Source of the DNA: Doris montereyensis
Lineage: Eukaryota > Mollusca > Gastropoda > Nudibranchia > Dorididae
Length of the DNA stretch: 64,000 nucleotides
NCBI GenBank assembly: GCA_037039925.1
Contig: JAXRKP010000254.1
Coordinates: forward strand, 23,501-87,500
Direction of reading: 5' to 3'
Shown: positions 12,001-20,170 of the stretch, piece after piece
Layout: each line of letters begins with the position of its first letter
Numbering within the stretch: position 1 is the stretch's first letter
Program-made: the position numbers and the translations under genes
Notes under the pieces: model-generated
Database searches by the model: none
The model's input: the letters and a program-made list of their open reading frames with translations, nothing else
Told to the model about the DNA's origin: nothing

Positions 12001-15000
12001 TTGACACTCTCACTCTCCCGTGCTGTTCTTTTCCTATCTCCTTTAATTTGTTTCATACCACAGACCTCTTCAGTACAAATGAGGAGTATTTCTTTGTATA
12101 ATTGCCTCTTTCCTTCTTTTTGTGCTATCATTCAGATACATCTGCCTTTCTCTGATAAATATTTTTATCCTGAATTGGTATATTTGTTTTACTACTGGTT
12201 TAGTTAGTTCTTCTATCTTGAGTTTAGTAGCTTTCTTCTCTTTCCTTTTCCATTTATTTTCTTCAGTCAGTTATCTCATTTTGGCAATCACTAAGTAATG
12301 ATCACTAAATATTTCAACTTCTCTGTTTACTCTTGCATCCGTTGTACTGTAAAAAAGGAGCTGCTAACTATTATGTAGTCTATCATTGACTTTTACATTT
12401 GTCTCTGGCACTTTCCTTCAATTTTTAGTCTTCTCCACCTTTTCGTTTTTACCGTTTCTCTTCAATTTTTATCACCATCTCTGTATCTTCATTTTCCTTC
12501 TCTTATCTTCTTTTCTTCAATTTTTTGTCTTTATCTTCTTTCTTCAATTTTTCGTCTTTTCCATTTTGCAATCTTTCTTCAATTTTTCGTCTTGTCTGTC
12601 ATTTTTCTCTTTCTCTGTCTTTAGAGGGGTAGGGTTACGTTTGAGTTCTGATCAGAACCCTTGAAACGTTTGACTCTTAACTTACTGACCTCAGCTGGCT
12701 GAGGGAGGCCAGTTGTGGGTCCCTGTGGCTGAACTGGTCCTCGGCAATTGGATTGCCCCCACTAAATTCATTTGGTAATTTGGTCCGTCTTTCTTCAATT
12801 GTTTTGTCTTCTCCACCTTTGCTGTCTTTCTTCAATTTTTTCATCTTCTGTGGCCGTCTGTCGCTTTTCCCACAATTTTTTTCGTCTTGTCAGTCTTTCT
12901 TCAATTTTTCAATTTTCCGTCTTTGCCGTCTTTCTTCAATTTTTTCGTCTTCTCCTTCTTACTTCGATTTTTTCGTCTTCTCCGTCTTTCTTCAATTCGT
13001 TTCATCATCTCCGTCTTCGCCGTCTTTTTCAATTTCTTCGTCTTCTCCGTATTTCCTCAAATGTTTTGTTTCTCGGTTTTTGCCGTCTTTCTTAAATTCT
13101 TTTGCTTTCTCCGTCTCTGTTGTTCATAAATTCTTTCATCTTCTTCATATTTCTTCAATTCTTCCTTCATATTTTTAGTTGTTACCGTTTTTCTTCAATC
13201 TGTTTGTCTTTCCCGTCTTTCTTCAATTTTTCGTCTTCTCCATCTTTGTTGCATTTCTTCAATTTTTTCGTCTTCTCTGTCTTGAATTTTTTTAGCCTTC
13301 TTCTTTCTTCAGTTTTTGTTTCTTTTACGTCTTCTCAGTCCAGCTGTATTCAATTTTTTGTCTTCTCTGTCTCAGCGCGTTTCCTGATTTTTTCATCTTC
13401 TCTGTCTCTGACGCCCTTCTTCAATTTTTAGTGCATTTTTTCATCTTTTGTTTATTTGTCACCTTTTAAAAAATCTGTGACGTCTTTCTGTATCTTTCAG
13501 ATCTTTGTCGCCCCTCTTTCAGCCTTTTTTTCTGCTACCCTTTTGTTGTATTTCTCTATCATTTTCATCTTCTCCGCCTTTCTACTTAATTTTTTTAGTC
13601 TTCTCTGTCTCTATTAGCCTGTTTCAAAAAAGAAAGACCTTAAATTTTCAATTTACTTCAAATTTTGAATCTTCATGTATTTGGGTCTCATGAGGTCTAT
13701 GACTAGACTTTCTTTCAAGTCGAACAATCACTTATATAGTAGGCCTCCCTAACCTACATATCAGTCTGCATATTTTGAAAAAAAAAGCAAATAAAAAAAA
13801 CAAACTAGATCTAGGCCTAGTTGCCACTCTTACAACAAAGAAAAGGACCCATGAGATGAAGAAAACATAAAGAATAACAAGCAGTCATGTTGAAATAATT
13901 TTCTTTTTTTTCCTCCTTATTTTCTTATTGACAAAATCCATGCGTAACTAGTGTTAGTAAAGCTTTTCACGGGCGCAAGTTGCGCCGGCTATTTAGACCG
14001 TATTGCGCATGTTTGGGACGTAAGCAATGGTTTATGTTTACCACTACGCACGCTTCTGTAGTCACCACCTGTGGCGCAACTTGTGCACGGTCTGTGTTTA
14101 TGGACTATAATGTGTAAAGGTAGGCTGATTGTGATATAAATATAATGCAGTATGTGTACATTCTGTGGCTATTTCTTCATGTTATTTGGTATGGTGGGTG
14201 TGTGTGTGTGTGTGTATAATTTTTGATTCACTGCTTGCCGGGCTTAGTTTATTGTGCTGGTAAATGTTGTTTCCTCTAATTTTTTATTGCCCATGTGTGT
14301 CAATTTTTGATGGTGTACAAAGTTTGAAAAAAAAAATCACAACTGAAAATGGATCCATTTTTTAAATTTTGTGCATACTGTTGTTTTTTATTGGTGTTTG
14401 CAGACATTTCTCAACTATGCACACCTATGTTCCCCTGTGCGCACAGCTTAGAGAGACTATTGCCAGTAGGCCCTATTTCTTTCCTGTCCGTTTACTCTTT
14501 TTACAATTTGTCTTTGACTTGGCTGTTTTCCTTTTTATTAGTGAGCGATTTGTGGGCATTGATGGTAAGTCCTACTTCTTTCCTTTCACTTTCACTCTTC
14601 CGCTTAATTCTCTTGGTTGGCAGCTTTGAATATGTACATACGGTGGCCCAAAATTAACGCATCAAACTTAAGACCGCCTGTCGTAAAGTGTGATGACTAG
14701 ATTTCAATGAATTGAGCATAAGGTGAGGGAGATAGCTAAATTTTTGCTATGTGCATTTTCAACGATTGTGTTACGAAGATAGTAAAAGCCATTTCGTCAC
14801 TTAGCTGGACTAAGATAAAAAACAATTATCCACAAATTCAAATACTTATGTCTTGTAAAGTATTTAATTTTGTTTACCAGTACAAATGATAAAGAACTTT
14901 TAAAGTTATGAGGAATTTATGTAAGGTCTGAAAATGAACGGGATAAGCTCCCCTTGGGCCATAGCTGCCTTGAATGAATACAATGGTGAATAACTGTTGC

Positions 15001-16547
15001 GCGTTTGTCATAAGTTTTTAAAATAGTTATGATTTCTTCTGATTTTACTCTGTTACTCAATGATCAAAGCTCTATCCAAGCTCAGCAAAACCAGTAGATG
15101 ATAAATTCTTTCATTTGTCATTGTGTTTTGTAATAAATATTGTGACAAAAGTGTAAGAGTAAGAGCTTTTTCTAACATTTAATTTCGGTGATTGTGTCAT
15201 AACTGTGCTTACAACATTGTTATTTTTTATTATTCGTTTTAAATATCAGATTGTAAAGTTTAACACAAACTCAAATCTAGATTGACATTCTAGATCTAAA
15301 TTAAAAATCTAGATCTGAATCTATCAAAATTCATTCAACACAAAGGAGAGATAACCGATCCCATTTGTGATTACAGTGGGAGTTAGATTCAATGAAGTCG
15401 TCGTGACTGACGCTAGGTCTTCGTTGTATGAGACCTTTCGTTGAATGCGAAGTCAACAAGGAACTTTCCATTTCAACAGGATCCATTATTTTTTGTTTAA
15501 TTTCAAAGGAAAAAAAGCATTTGTGCTTTGTGGGTTTTGATTTTGATGTTGAAGCCATTTCGATAAATCAGAATGAAGCGACGGTACAGCAAGTTACAGG
15601 TGTGAATACTAACATGGCATAGCAAAAATGAGCAACGGAGAGAAAATCAGTAATAAGCCTAACCCTTGGCCTTTAACAAGGTCGTGCTGGTCATTGAAAA
15701 AGTGCTTTTCCCCACTAGCCAATCTTCTACTCACTCACACCAACAATACCACAGTAGAACAATTGTTCTAGTATATTTGCTCAGACTACATAGCCCCTTG
15801 GTCATCCTTTCCCAAACACACACAACAAGTCAATCAATGACTTGAGCCTGGTCCTGGTAAAACCGTTTTCATTGGTCCAGTGCGATTTTCCCCACTGCCA
15901 ATCTTCTACTCACTCACACCAACAATTATTGTTCTGAGTTATTTGCTGATAGCCTAGCCTGGCTGTTAACAATTACTTCAAGTCCTCGTTTTTACATGAA
16001 GGCGTCAATCAATGACTTGAGCCTTTAGGCGTTATTAAAACAGTTTCATGGTGATTTCGAGTGAGAAGTTATTGTTTGCTGCCTTTATTGATGAACCTCA
16101 TAGGGTTTTATCCTGTAGGCGATTTTAATGCCGTGTTCTCGTTGGATGTGTCGGTGTTTTTTTTTTTTCCGGGGGAGAGTAGACATTTCGTTGGATGCGT
16201 TTGGATCTGTATAATTATGAGTTATGATCTTGCTGATTTCAACCTGTTTTGTAAACATAGTGATACGTTATTCTTATGGGATTTCGTTAAATGAAATATA
16301 TGTAATAGTTTTGGAGATATAGACACTTAAGGTTTGGTGCATATTTTTTGTGTCACTTGATATATGTTGACATTTTTATTGTACTTTCAATTTTTTTTTG
16401 TATAGATTTTTTTTTACTAACAACTGTCGTCTTTTCTTCATTTTTCTCTAGCCAACAGATCTGAAAAAAGAGAATTGAATCCCTTATTGAAAGAGAGTAC
16501 ATGGAATTGACAAGGACAACCCTAACACATACCACTATGTTGCCTAG
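1..16547 (+). CDS. CUL4: Cullin-4, 3' half of gene (8 exons, 5' part outside window)
   Basis: Scaffold of the CRL4 (CUL4-DDB1-RBX1) ubiquitin ligase, acting mainly in nucleus and chromatin. Exons at 1-90, 888-998, 1784-1903, 2751-2856, 7893-7966, 8549-8647, 9403-9555 and 16452-16547 join in phase (only the 2856/7893 junction is split, G|AT) with GT-AG borders. The conceptual protein follows animal CUL4A/B nearly residue for residue: [10 protein letters not shown] and [10 protein letters not shown], then [26 protein letters not shown] and [10 protein letters not shown], then [34 protein letters not shown] and [10 protein letters not shown]. This covers the end of the cullin homology domain and the neddylation/WHB domain. 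The neddylation lysine (VVRIMK, AAG at 9484-9486) is present. The final exon as given carries +1 and -1 indels, so the literal frame stops after PTDLKKEN. Identity is near certain; the state of the C-terminus is not. Confidence 0.95.
91..887 (+). other. CUL4 intron
   Basis: Bounded by GTACGG and CCCAG. It contains one copy of the short interspersed repeat D at about 690-800 and is otherwise featureless AT-rich sequence. Confidence 0.8.
690..800 (+). repeat. Dispersed repeat D (CATCTTGCTGT core), copy 1
   Basis: Contains CATCTTGCTGT, then GAGATCACCTCAACTGGTGG and GGTAAATTTCAATAAAA. The same order recurs at 7520-7810 and, reversed, at 23455-23595, 24190-24330, 33172-33300, 34795-34915 and 40490-40575. 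The family is about 120-140 bp, short, non-coding and of unknown class (SINE-derived or MITE). Confidence 0.65.
888..998 (+). CDS. CUL4: CUL4 exon (37 codons)
   Basis: Acceptor CAG at 885-887 and donor GTGAAA at 999. It encodes [10 protein letters not shown]...[15 protein letters not shown]...VHLPAQ, the cullin homology segment whose TxGYWP motif is shared by cullins. Phase 0 on both sides. Confidence 0.93.
999..1783 (+). other. CUL4 intron
   Basis: AT-rich with T-runs. No repeat or coding signal was recognised apart from simple sequence. Confidence 0.75.
1784..1903 (+). CDS. CUL4: CUL4 exon (40 codons)
   Basis: Acceptor CAG at 1781-1783 and donor GTACTC at 1904. It encodes [14 protein letters not shown] and [10 protein letters not shown], the most strongly conserved block of CUL4. 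Phase 0 on both sides. Confidence 0.95.
1961..2012 (-). repeat. SINE-A 3' fragment, reversed
   Basis: Reverse complement of the SINE-A tail (AAGCTCTGGCTCTACGGCC). It is 5' truncated. Confidence 0.6.
2436..2682 (+). repeat. tRNA-derived SINE, family A, copy in CUL4 intron
   Basis: The head has tRNA-like A and B boxes (TGGCCTGGTGGCTAGG and GGTTTCAAATCC). The body has TTCCTTGGGACAGACAT, and the tail is CGGGATAAGCTCCGGCTCTG followed by GGGCC and TTGAAGGAA. The same order of blocks occurs at 25765-26030, 50485-50778 and reversed at 62217-62518, which defines the family. Confidence 0.8.
2751..2856 (+). CDS. CUL4: CUL4 exon
   Basis: Acceptor CAG ends at 2750 and donor GTAGGG starts at 2857. It encodes [20 protein letters not shown] then [12 protein letters not shown]. 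It leaves one base (G) that completes Asp with the next exon, 5 kb away. Confidence 0.93.
2965..3115 (+). repeat. Dispersed repeat, copy 1 (partner at 7380-7512)
   Basis: Shares the blocks TATGAGGGTT, TTTTTGTTTAAAA, CAGCAGAGATTCAGAGA, TTGGGATG and TGTTCTGAGT in the same order and spacing as 7380-7512. Roughly 130-150 bp, with no coding signal. Confidence 0.6.
3883..4017 (+). pseudogene. Short acidic ORF resembling a PiggyBac-type transposase N-terminus
   Basis: From the ATG at 3883 the frame reads [20 protein letters not shown], then a Ser/Asp-rich acidic stretch ([10 protein letters not shown]) to a stop at 4015. PiggyBac-type transposases and PGBD proteins often start with such an acidic segment, but no DDD catalytic region follows and no CCC-type ends or TTAA duplication were found. 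It is at most a remnant or a non-autonomous element, and could be chance. Confidence 0.3.
4875..4942 (+). ncRNA. 68-nt near-perfect hairpin in CUL4 intron
   Basis: Two 28-nt arms (starting GAGGTCAGTGTAAA and ending TTTACACTGACCTC) pair completely except for one G-U wobble, and enclose a 12-nt loop CTGCTATAAATA. The size fits either a microRNA-like precursor or a tiny palindromic transposon remnant. No homology to a named miRNA is claimed. Confidence 0.3.
5683..6258. mobile_element. Possible 576-bp non-autonomous element with 11-bp inverted ends
   Basis: Begins GGGGCGTTTAG and ends with its exact complement CTAAACGCCCC. The flanks are TTA on the left and ATTA on the right, so a TTA-type target duplication is possible but not exact. 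The interior is AT-rich with ATT runs and has no transposase. The short ends leave room for chance. Confidence 0.35.
7380..7512 (+). repeat. Dispersed repeat, copy 2 (partner at 2965-3115)
   Basis: Same ordered blocks as the copy at 2965-3115, with CAGCAGAGGTTCAGAGA and TTTTGTTCTGAGTTTG. Confidence 0.6.
7520..7810 (+). repeat. Repeat D cluster (three partial copies)
   Basis: CATCTTGCTGTTTCCTCTC occurs three times (about 7539, 7612 and 7731). The last two are each followed by the GATCA...GTGG block and an AATTTCAATGAAAC-like or ACCATGAAACAAATCA-like tail. Local duplication within repeat family D. Confidence 0.65.
7893..7966 (+). CDS. CUL4: CUL4 exon
   Basis: Acceptor TTTTCAG ends at 7892 and donor GTAATT starts at 7967. 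With the carried G it reads [19 protein letters not shown] then IYKIPK, matching the CUL4 [16 protein letters not shown] region. Confidence 0.93.
8104..8408 (+). repeat. SINE family B, diverged copy
   Basis: AAAAGGTTGTGGGTTCAAAC (B-box-like), then CAACACCTAGTCCTATCGGG, TGTTGCAGATCCCTTGGCTG and the tail TTTGTGGATGTGGGTAAA. Same block order as the better copy at 8890-9198. Confidence 0.7.
8549..8647 (+). CDS. CUL4: CUL4 exon (33 codons)
   Basis: Acceptor TCTAAG ends at 8548 and donor GTAAGG starts at 8648. It encodes [20 protein letters not shown] then [13 protein letters not shown], the lead-in to the neddylation domain. Phase 0. Confidence 0.92.
8890..9198 (+). repeat. SINE family B copy in CUL4 intron
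   Basis: Head AGTTCAGAGACAAGGTATCG then CTCTCAACCAAAAGGTAGTG and GGTTCGATGCCC (B-box-like). Body GTGCACGTCAAAGATCCCTT then GGCTGTTTACAGGG. Tail TTAGTTGTGGATGTGGGTAA then ATCAAATCAAA. Other copies are at 8104-8408, 24333-24640 and 63481-63770, all on the plus strand. Confidence 0.78.
9403..9555 (+). CDS. CUL4: CUL4 exon carrying the neddylation lysine
   Basis: Acceptor TTTTACAG ends at 9402 and donor GTAGGT starts at 9556. Its 51 codons include [30 protein letters not shown] and FNQLKFPIK. The lysine of VVRIMK (AAG at 9484-9486) aligns with the NEDD8 acceptor of human CUL4A/B. Confidence 0.95.
9570..9760 (-). mobile_element. GC-richer short element, family G, copy 1
   Basis: Rich in GCGCC/GGCGC words (CACAAGTTGCGCC, TTTTGCGCCGGCAAGC, ACTGCGCATGTCT) against an AT-rich background. 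Its complement aligns along its length with 13960-14105 and 27625-27795. About 150-170 bp, non-coding; probably a small DNA transposon derivative. Confidence 0.5.
10245..12400 (-). pseudogene. Decayed non-LTR retrotransposon (endonuclease end plus reverse transcriptase), antisense in CUL4 intron
   Basis: Read on the minus strand. Near 12395 IDYIIV and then, in another frame, [13 protein letters not shown] are the end of an APE-type endonuclease (IDYI...SDHxLV). The ORF at 10739-11047 holds [20 protein letters not shown], the reverse transcriptase YADD-type active-site block with FAGD in place of FADD. The ORF at 10542-10739 holds [13 protein letters not shown], the conserved LYGSETW motif after the palm. 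Many stops and shifts separate the pieces, so it is dead. The 3' end near 10245 is shared with the fragment at 61440-61635. Bases above 12405 are minisatellite, so the 5' part is missing. Confidence 0.85.
12405..13440 (+). repeat. Degenerate pyrimidine-rich minisatellite
   Basis: About 1 kb of imperfect units built on TTTCTTCAATTTTTTCGTCT plus TCTCCG, mostly 25-30 bp apart. At about 12620-12780 the array is broken by unrelated sequence. Overlapping ORFs of 80-141 codons here are Ser/Phe/Leu-rich artefacts of the repeat. Confidence 0.75.
13960..14105 (+). mobile_element. Family G element, copy 2
   Basis: Starts near CACGGGCGCAAGTTGCGCC and ends GGCGCAACTTGTGCACGGTC then TGTGTTTATGGAC. Opposite orientation to copy 1 and same as copy 3. 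GGCGCAA-type words at both ends can pair, so it may fold back. Confidence 0.5.
15655..16040 (+). repeat. Tandem duplication, two units of about 185 bp
   Basis: Both units contain TTTTCCCCACT, CCAATCTTCTACTCACTCAC, ACCAACAAT and CAATCAATGACTTGAGCCT in the same order. No coding content. Confidence 0.7.
16452..16547 (+). CDS. CUL4: CUL4 terminal exon with two compensating indels
   Basis: Acceptor TTTCTCTAG ends at 16451. The exon has the expected length of 96 nt (32 codons including TAG at 16545-16547) and encodes the end of the WHB domain, but only in pieces. Frame 1 gives PTDLKK. Counting an extra base at about 16470 as an insertion gives [12 protein letters not shown]. One base is missing near 16507, after which the frame returns for [12 protein letters not shown] and stop. 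Read literally, translation ends at TGA 16476-16478 after PTDLKKEN. The net frame change is zero. This may be sequencing error, a damaged allele, or a really shortened tail. Confidence 0.85.
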
Positions 16548-18441
16548 GAGTAGGAGACGGCCTTTTGTCTTGTATTGTTAACATGTTGCTGGTACGAGCT
16601 GTGCGTGAATTTGTATTGGAAGCAATGAGATGTTAGTTTGTTCGGGTAAGCTTGTATTTTTTGTTGTAATTTTGCTGTTTTACTTTGGGAGGGGGGGGGG
16701 GGGGGGCTGTTTTGTATGCTATTTATTTTTAATTGAGGGGGGGGGGCTGTTTGTTTTTGTTTCTGTTTTCTTTTATTTTGTGAAAGCAGGTTGTATGTAT
16801 TTATTCATGCTGCAGGGAACTATTAGGGAGGGTCGCACTGAAAGATTGGGGGATGAGGAGATTGTGCTGATTTTTTTAATTTTTTTTTACACAAGATTTT
16901 CAATTTCATCCATGTATAGTATGTTTAGCATTCCTTTCTTTTCCTTGCCTGTTCATTTTTAAAAATTACTTATTTAGATTTTAAGGTTAGCTCATAGACT
17001 ACCCAAGGTCCAACACAAGGTTATGGCGTGGGTGCCCAAAAAAAAGTAGGGTGGTTTTAAAAATTTGTAATTTTTTTATTTGTTATTATTTTCTCTTCAT
17101 TTTTTAAGACTGTTCATAAGAGATCAAACTTTATATCGGCATCAATAAAAACTGGCTATGTGTCATTAGTATGTCTGAGTGGGGATGTGAAAGGGTGAAA
17201 TTGAGAAGTTAAAAATCTTTTTGGGGCGGAGACACCATTCACTTTCACTACTTTCATCAAGAAATAGATGTTAGATGATGAAAATACTGATTGGAAAAGG
17301 ATGAGCCGGTAAACTGATCGAAAACTTTGTAGATATATTTGTAGTACTAGTGATAGTAGTTAAGTTGAAGGCTTACACTGCCAGCAGTAAAAAAAAACAT
17401 TAAAAAATCAACTGTTTTCGCTAGAGAGCTCGTTGGGTAGAAAGAAAGTAGAATAATAAAGCCTAGAAAATACTCAATACCGCAATCGCGTAGGCGACCT
17501 TTCTAAAGTTATGGCCTCGGGCGCGTTATGATCGCATGTGCGACAATTGTATTATGGCGTTAGTGTAGTGTGAGTGCGACAATGGTGGTCTATGAGTTAA
17601 GATAAGGGGCAGATAATGATGGGTTGGTTCTTTCGAGTTGGATTTTGTCCCCCCCCCTCCCCTTATTATGAGGGGTTGGGTATCATGAGGGAATTTGTAG
17701 ATTGGGATTGTTTTCCCCGTTCTTTTCAGTTGGAAAAGGAAGGGTGGGATGGTGTTTGTAGTATTTTTCTTTGTGAAGCAAACACTGGGGATTTGTTTTC
17801 CTTATTTCAATGCATTACTTGGTTTTGGAATTCTGTAAAAACTTATGGTCAGATTTGTCTATGGAATATTTTGTATGTCTATAGATGACTTGTACAAAGG
17901 TTTGTCATATTGATAAATTAATTAGCTGTGTGCATTGAACATGTGTCAACACATCACTTTTAACATTAAGACGACTTGTGTGTACCTGACTGACTTTGAC
18001 TGCCGTTTCAACCTTGACATTGAATGTGAAAGCATTTCTTACTGCCCGTTTCTTTAATCTCTGTGGGGTTATTTGGGGGGGGGGGGGATTTCACAACTTT
18101 TTTTAATGTTTTGATTATTTATTTATTTTCGTCTTTGATTGTGGAGGCATTTCTTACTGTCTGTTTGCCTTGATCCATCTTTGATTATTTTTTTTTCCTT
18201 AGTGCGAGAGAGAATGGGGGGAAAAGACATTTTGCAAATGTTTTTATTATTATGTCTTTTTTAATTGTTGTTTGAATTGGAATACAGGACAGTGGAGACC
18301 AAAACTTATTATTCATTATATTTCTTTATGGAATATATGAAATCATGGTTTGTGTTTCAAATGAATGACGACAGTGTTGTTTGTTTATTGTTTTTTCCCC
18401 CCTTTTCTGTATCACGTTGTCCCATTTAAAAATTTATGCTG
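16548..18441 (+). other. Probable CUL4 3' UTR / downstream region
   Basis: There is no coding sequence here beyond short chance ORFs. The stretch holds three long G runs (near 16690, 16736 and 18076) and many T runs. It is AT-rich and has no recognised repeat. Assignment to the 3' UTR rests only on its position before the first AATAAA. Confidence 0.35.
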
Positions 18442-18447
18442 AATAAA
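18442..18447 (+). promoter_or_regulatory. Candidate CUL4 polyadenylation signal AATAAA
   Basis: First clear AATAAA in the CUL4 3' flank, about 1.9 kb after the stop. A second AATAAA lies at 18709-18714. Position and motif are the only support. Confidence 0.35.
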
Positions 18448-18713
18448 GGAAAGTGACAATACATTTTATACAAAAGAGTTTGTGTTTTGTTTTTGGTGAG
18501 TTTTTTAACTTTAATAATGTGTGTGTGTGTGTGTGTTTGTTTTCTCTGTCACCCCTTTGGTGGGTGATGACTTTGTCACTTTCTCACATGTGTAGGCGGT
18601 TGGCAGTAGGTATTCCTGCGCGACAGGCCGCAAAATCTAATTTGCCCCGCTTTTCACCCTTCTGTCGCTCAATCAATCTTATGATAATATATGTATGGAA
18701 CACATAGAAATAA

Positions 18714-19284
18714 AGACGAATTCAAGCTCTTTCTAATGGGGTTCGATCTGTTTGTATTGTATGAGTGAAAAGAGAAGGTGGCAATGGAAAAAATGATCAC
18801 TGTCAAATTTCATCGGTTTTTAGAGCCATTCGAAACGACAGAGATGACCTTCCTCTCTTCAACAAAGCGTTGGGCGTCCATCGCCATTCATGAGACGGAC
18901 CTGGAACCAGCGTCAACAAATAGATGAAGAGTTCCTCTTTATTATGGTCCAAAAAGGCTTATTCCACATTCTTTAAAGCTTTGAAAATACACGTTTTATA
19001 CCTTTTTCTCCAAAAAAAATCCAATTTCCCATTTTTTTGATAAGATATATCGTTGGCCCTATGACGATCCACAAGTCACAAATTTTTTATTATTTTTTAT
19101 TGTCTTAAATTGATCTACACCGTCCAATACATGTGACAAAAAATCAGAATTAAAAACGATAGAAAATTAATTGAAATGAAGTGAGACGAATCCGCACAAC
19201 TCCAAAGCCCTACGATGAAATCGCACAAGTCCACTCAGTGCTTCGGCTTTGACATCTGGACTTTGATTTTGTTGATTAAAGGGA
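18714..19284. other. Unassigned intergenic stretch
   Basis: AT-rich, with no recognised gene or repeat. It separates the second CUL4 AATAAA from a tandem duplication. Confidence 0.5.
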
Positions 19285-19905
19285 GTGTGTGTGGACGCAT
19301 TGGTCATAACAAAAGATGACACGGTCGAGTGAGCCACTTCAGTCACAGTGGCTGAACACTTAAAAGTTGTCTAGACAAATCAGAACGTGATAATCACCAC
19401 GCCTATTCGGATATCAGACACCGCCACATCGAAGAGTACAATGAGTAATGAGCAAAACAATTAAACTCAGAAATAGAGATAAGTCGACAGACCATCTTGC
19501 CATACGACGCCATTATTATGTCAGCAAAGAAAGTATTTATGAAAAAAGGTGACAAGGAGAATCTTTACATTCATTATTGGCGACTAAAATCAGGGCGGCT
19601 ACTGAGAGAGTCTGTGGACGCTATGGTCAGAACAAAACAAAGATGATACGGTCGTTTGAACAACCACAATCACGGTGAAAAATTAGAATCCGTTTAGACA
19701 AATCAAAACGTGTTGACCACCACACCTATTCGGACATCAGACACCGCCACGTCAAAGAGCACAGGGAACAGGTGGGCCGACAGACAATCTCACCATACAG
19801 CGCCACTATTTCATCAACAAAAGAAATGATTATGACAATATATAACAAGGGTGGGTCCATATCATTGTACATTCCAAAGATGCTCCTTATTGGCAATTAA
19901 AATCA
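19285..19905 (+). repeat. Tandem duplication, two units of about 310-320 bp
   Basis: Unit 1 (19285-19607) and unit 2 (19608-19905) share GTGGACGC, TGGTCA, ACAAATCA, ACGTG, CCTATTCGGA followed by TCAGACACCGCCAC, and later CGACAGAC and CGCCA. Diverged, so not recent. No ORF is shared. Confidence 0.7.
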
Positions 19906-20170
19906 GGGTGAGCTGTCATAGACTAGTGTGTCCTACAAATATAAAAGCTTTTATTTCATAGTTCATGTGGAAATGCTGAGTGATTCTGTATGATATCGTG
20001 TCTTCCAGGCATTATTAAGAATCAGATATACCAAGATAGATTAATGTTAATTATACAACAATCCTCACCCTTTTAAATTGTTCAAAGAAGTTCGAAATAT
20101 GGATAAAAACTATCGTGATTAAAGATTTTTGCAAACATCAGTCCAAGCAAACAAATAATAAATCACATTC

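Larger units (their letters stand above)
9556..16451 (+). other. Largest CUL4 intron in the window (6.9 kb)
   Basis: Contains family G elements (9570-9760, 13960-14105), a decayed antisense LINE (10245-12400), a pyrimidine-rich minisatellite (12405-13440), a SINE-A tail at about 14935-14985, an AGATCT/TCTAGA-rich patch (15270-15320) and a tandem duplication (15655-16040). The stretch 14110-14930 shows nothing beyond simple repeats. Confidence 0.75.

Noticed and set aside
12386..13431. Overlapping 80-141-codon Ser/Phe/Leu ORFs
   Set aside because: They arise from the pyrimidine-rich minisatellite; three frames are open at once.
15331..15558. 75-codon minus-strand ORF ([16 protein letters not shown])
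   Set aside because: No recognisable domain, no splice partners and it lies within a repeat-rich intron. Kept out for lack of support.
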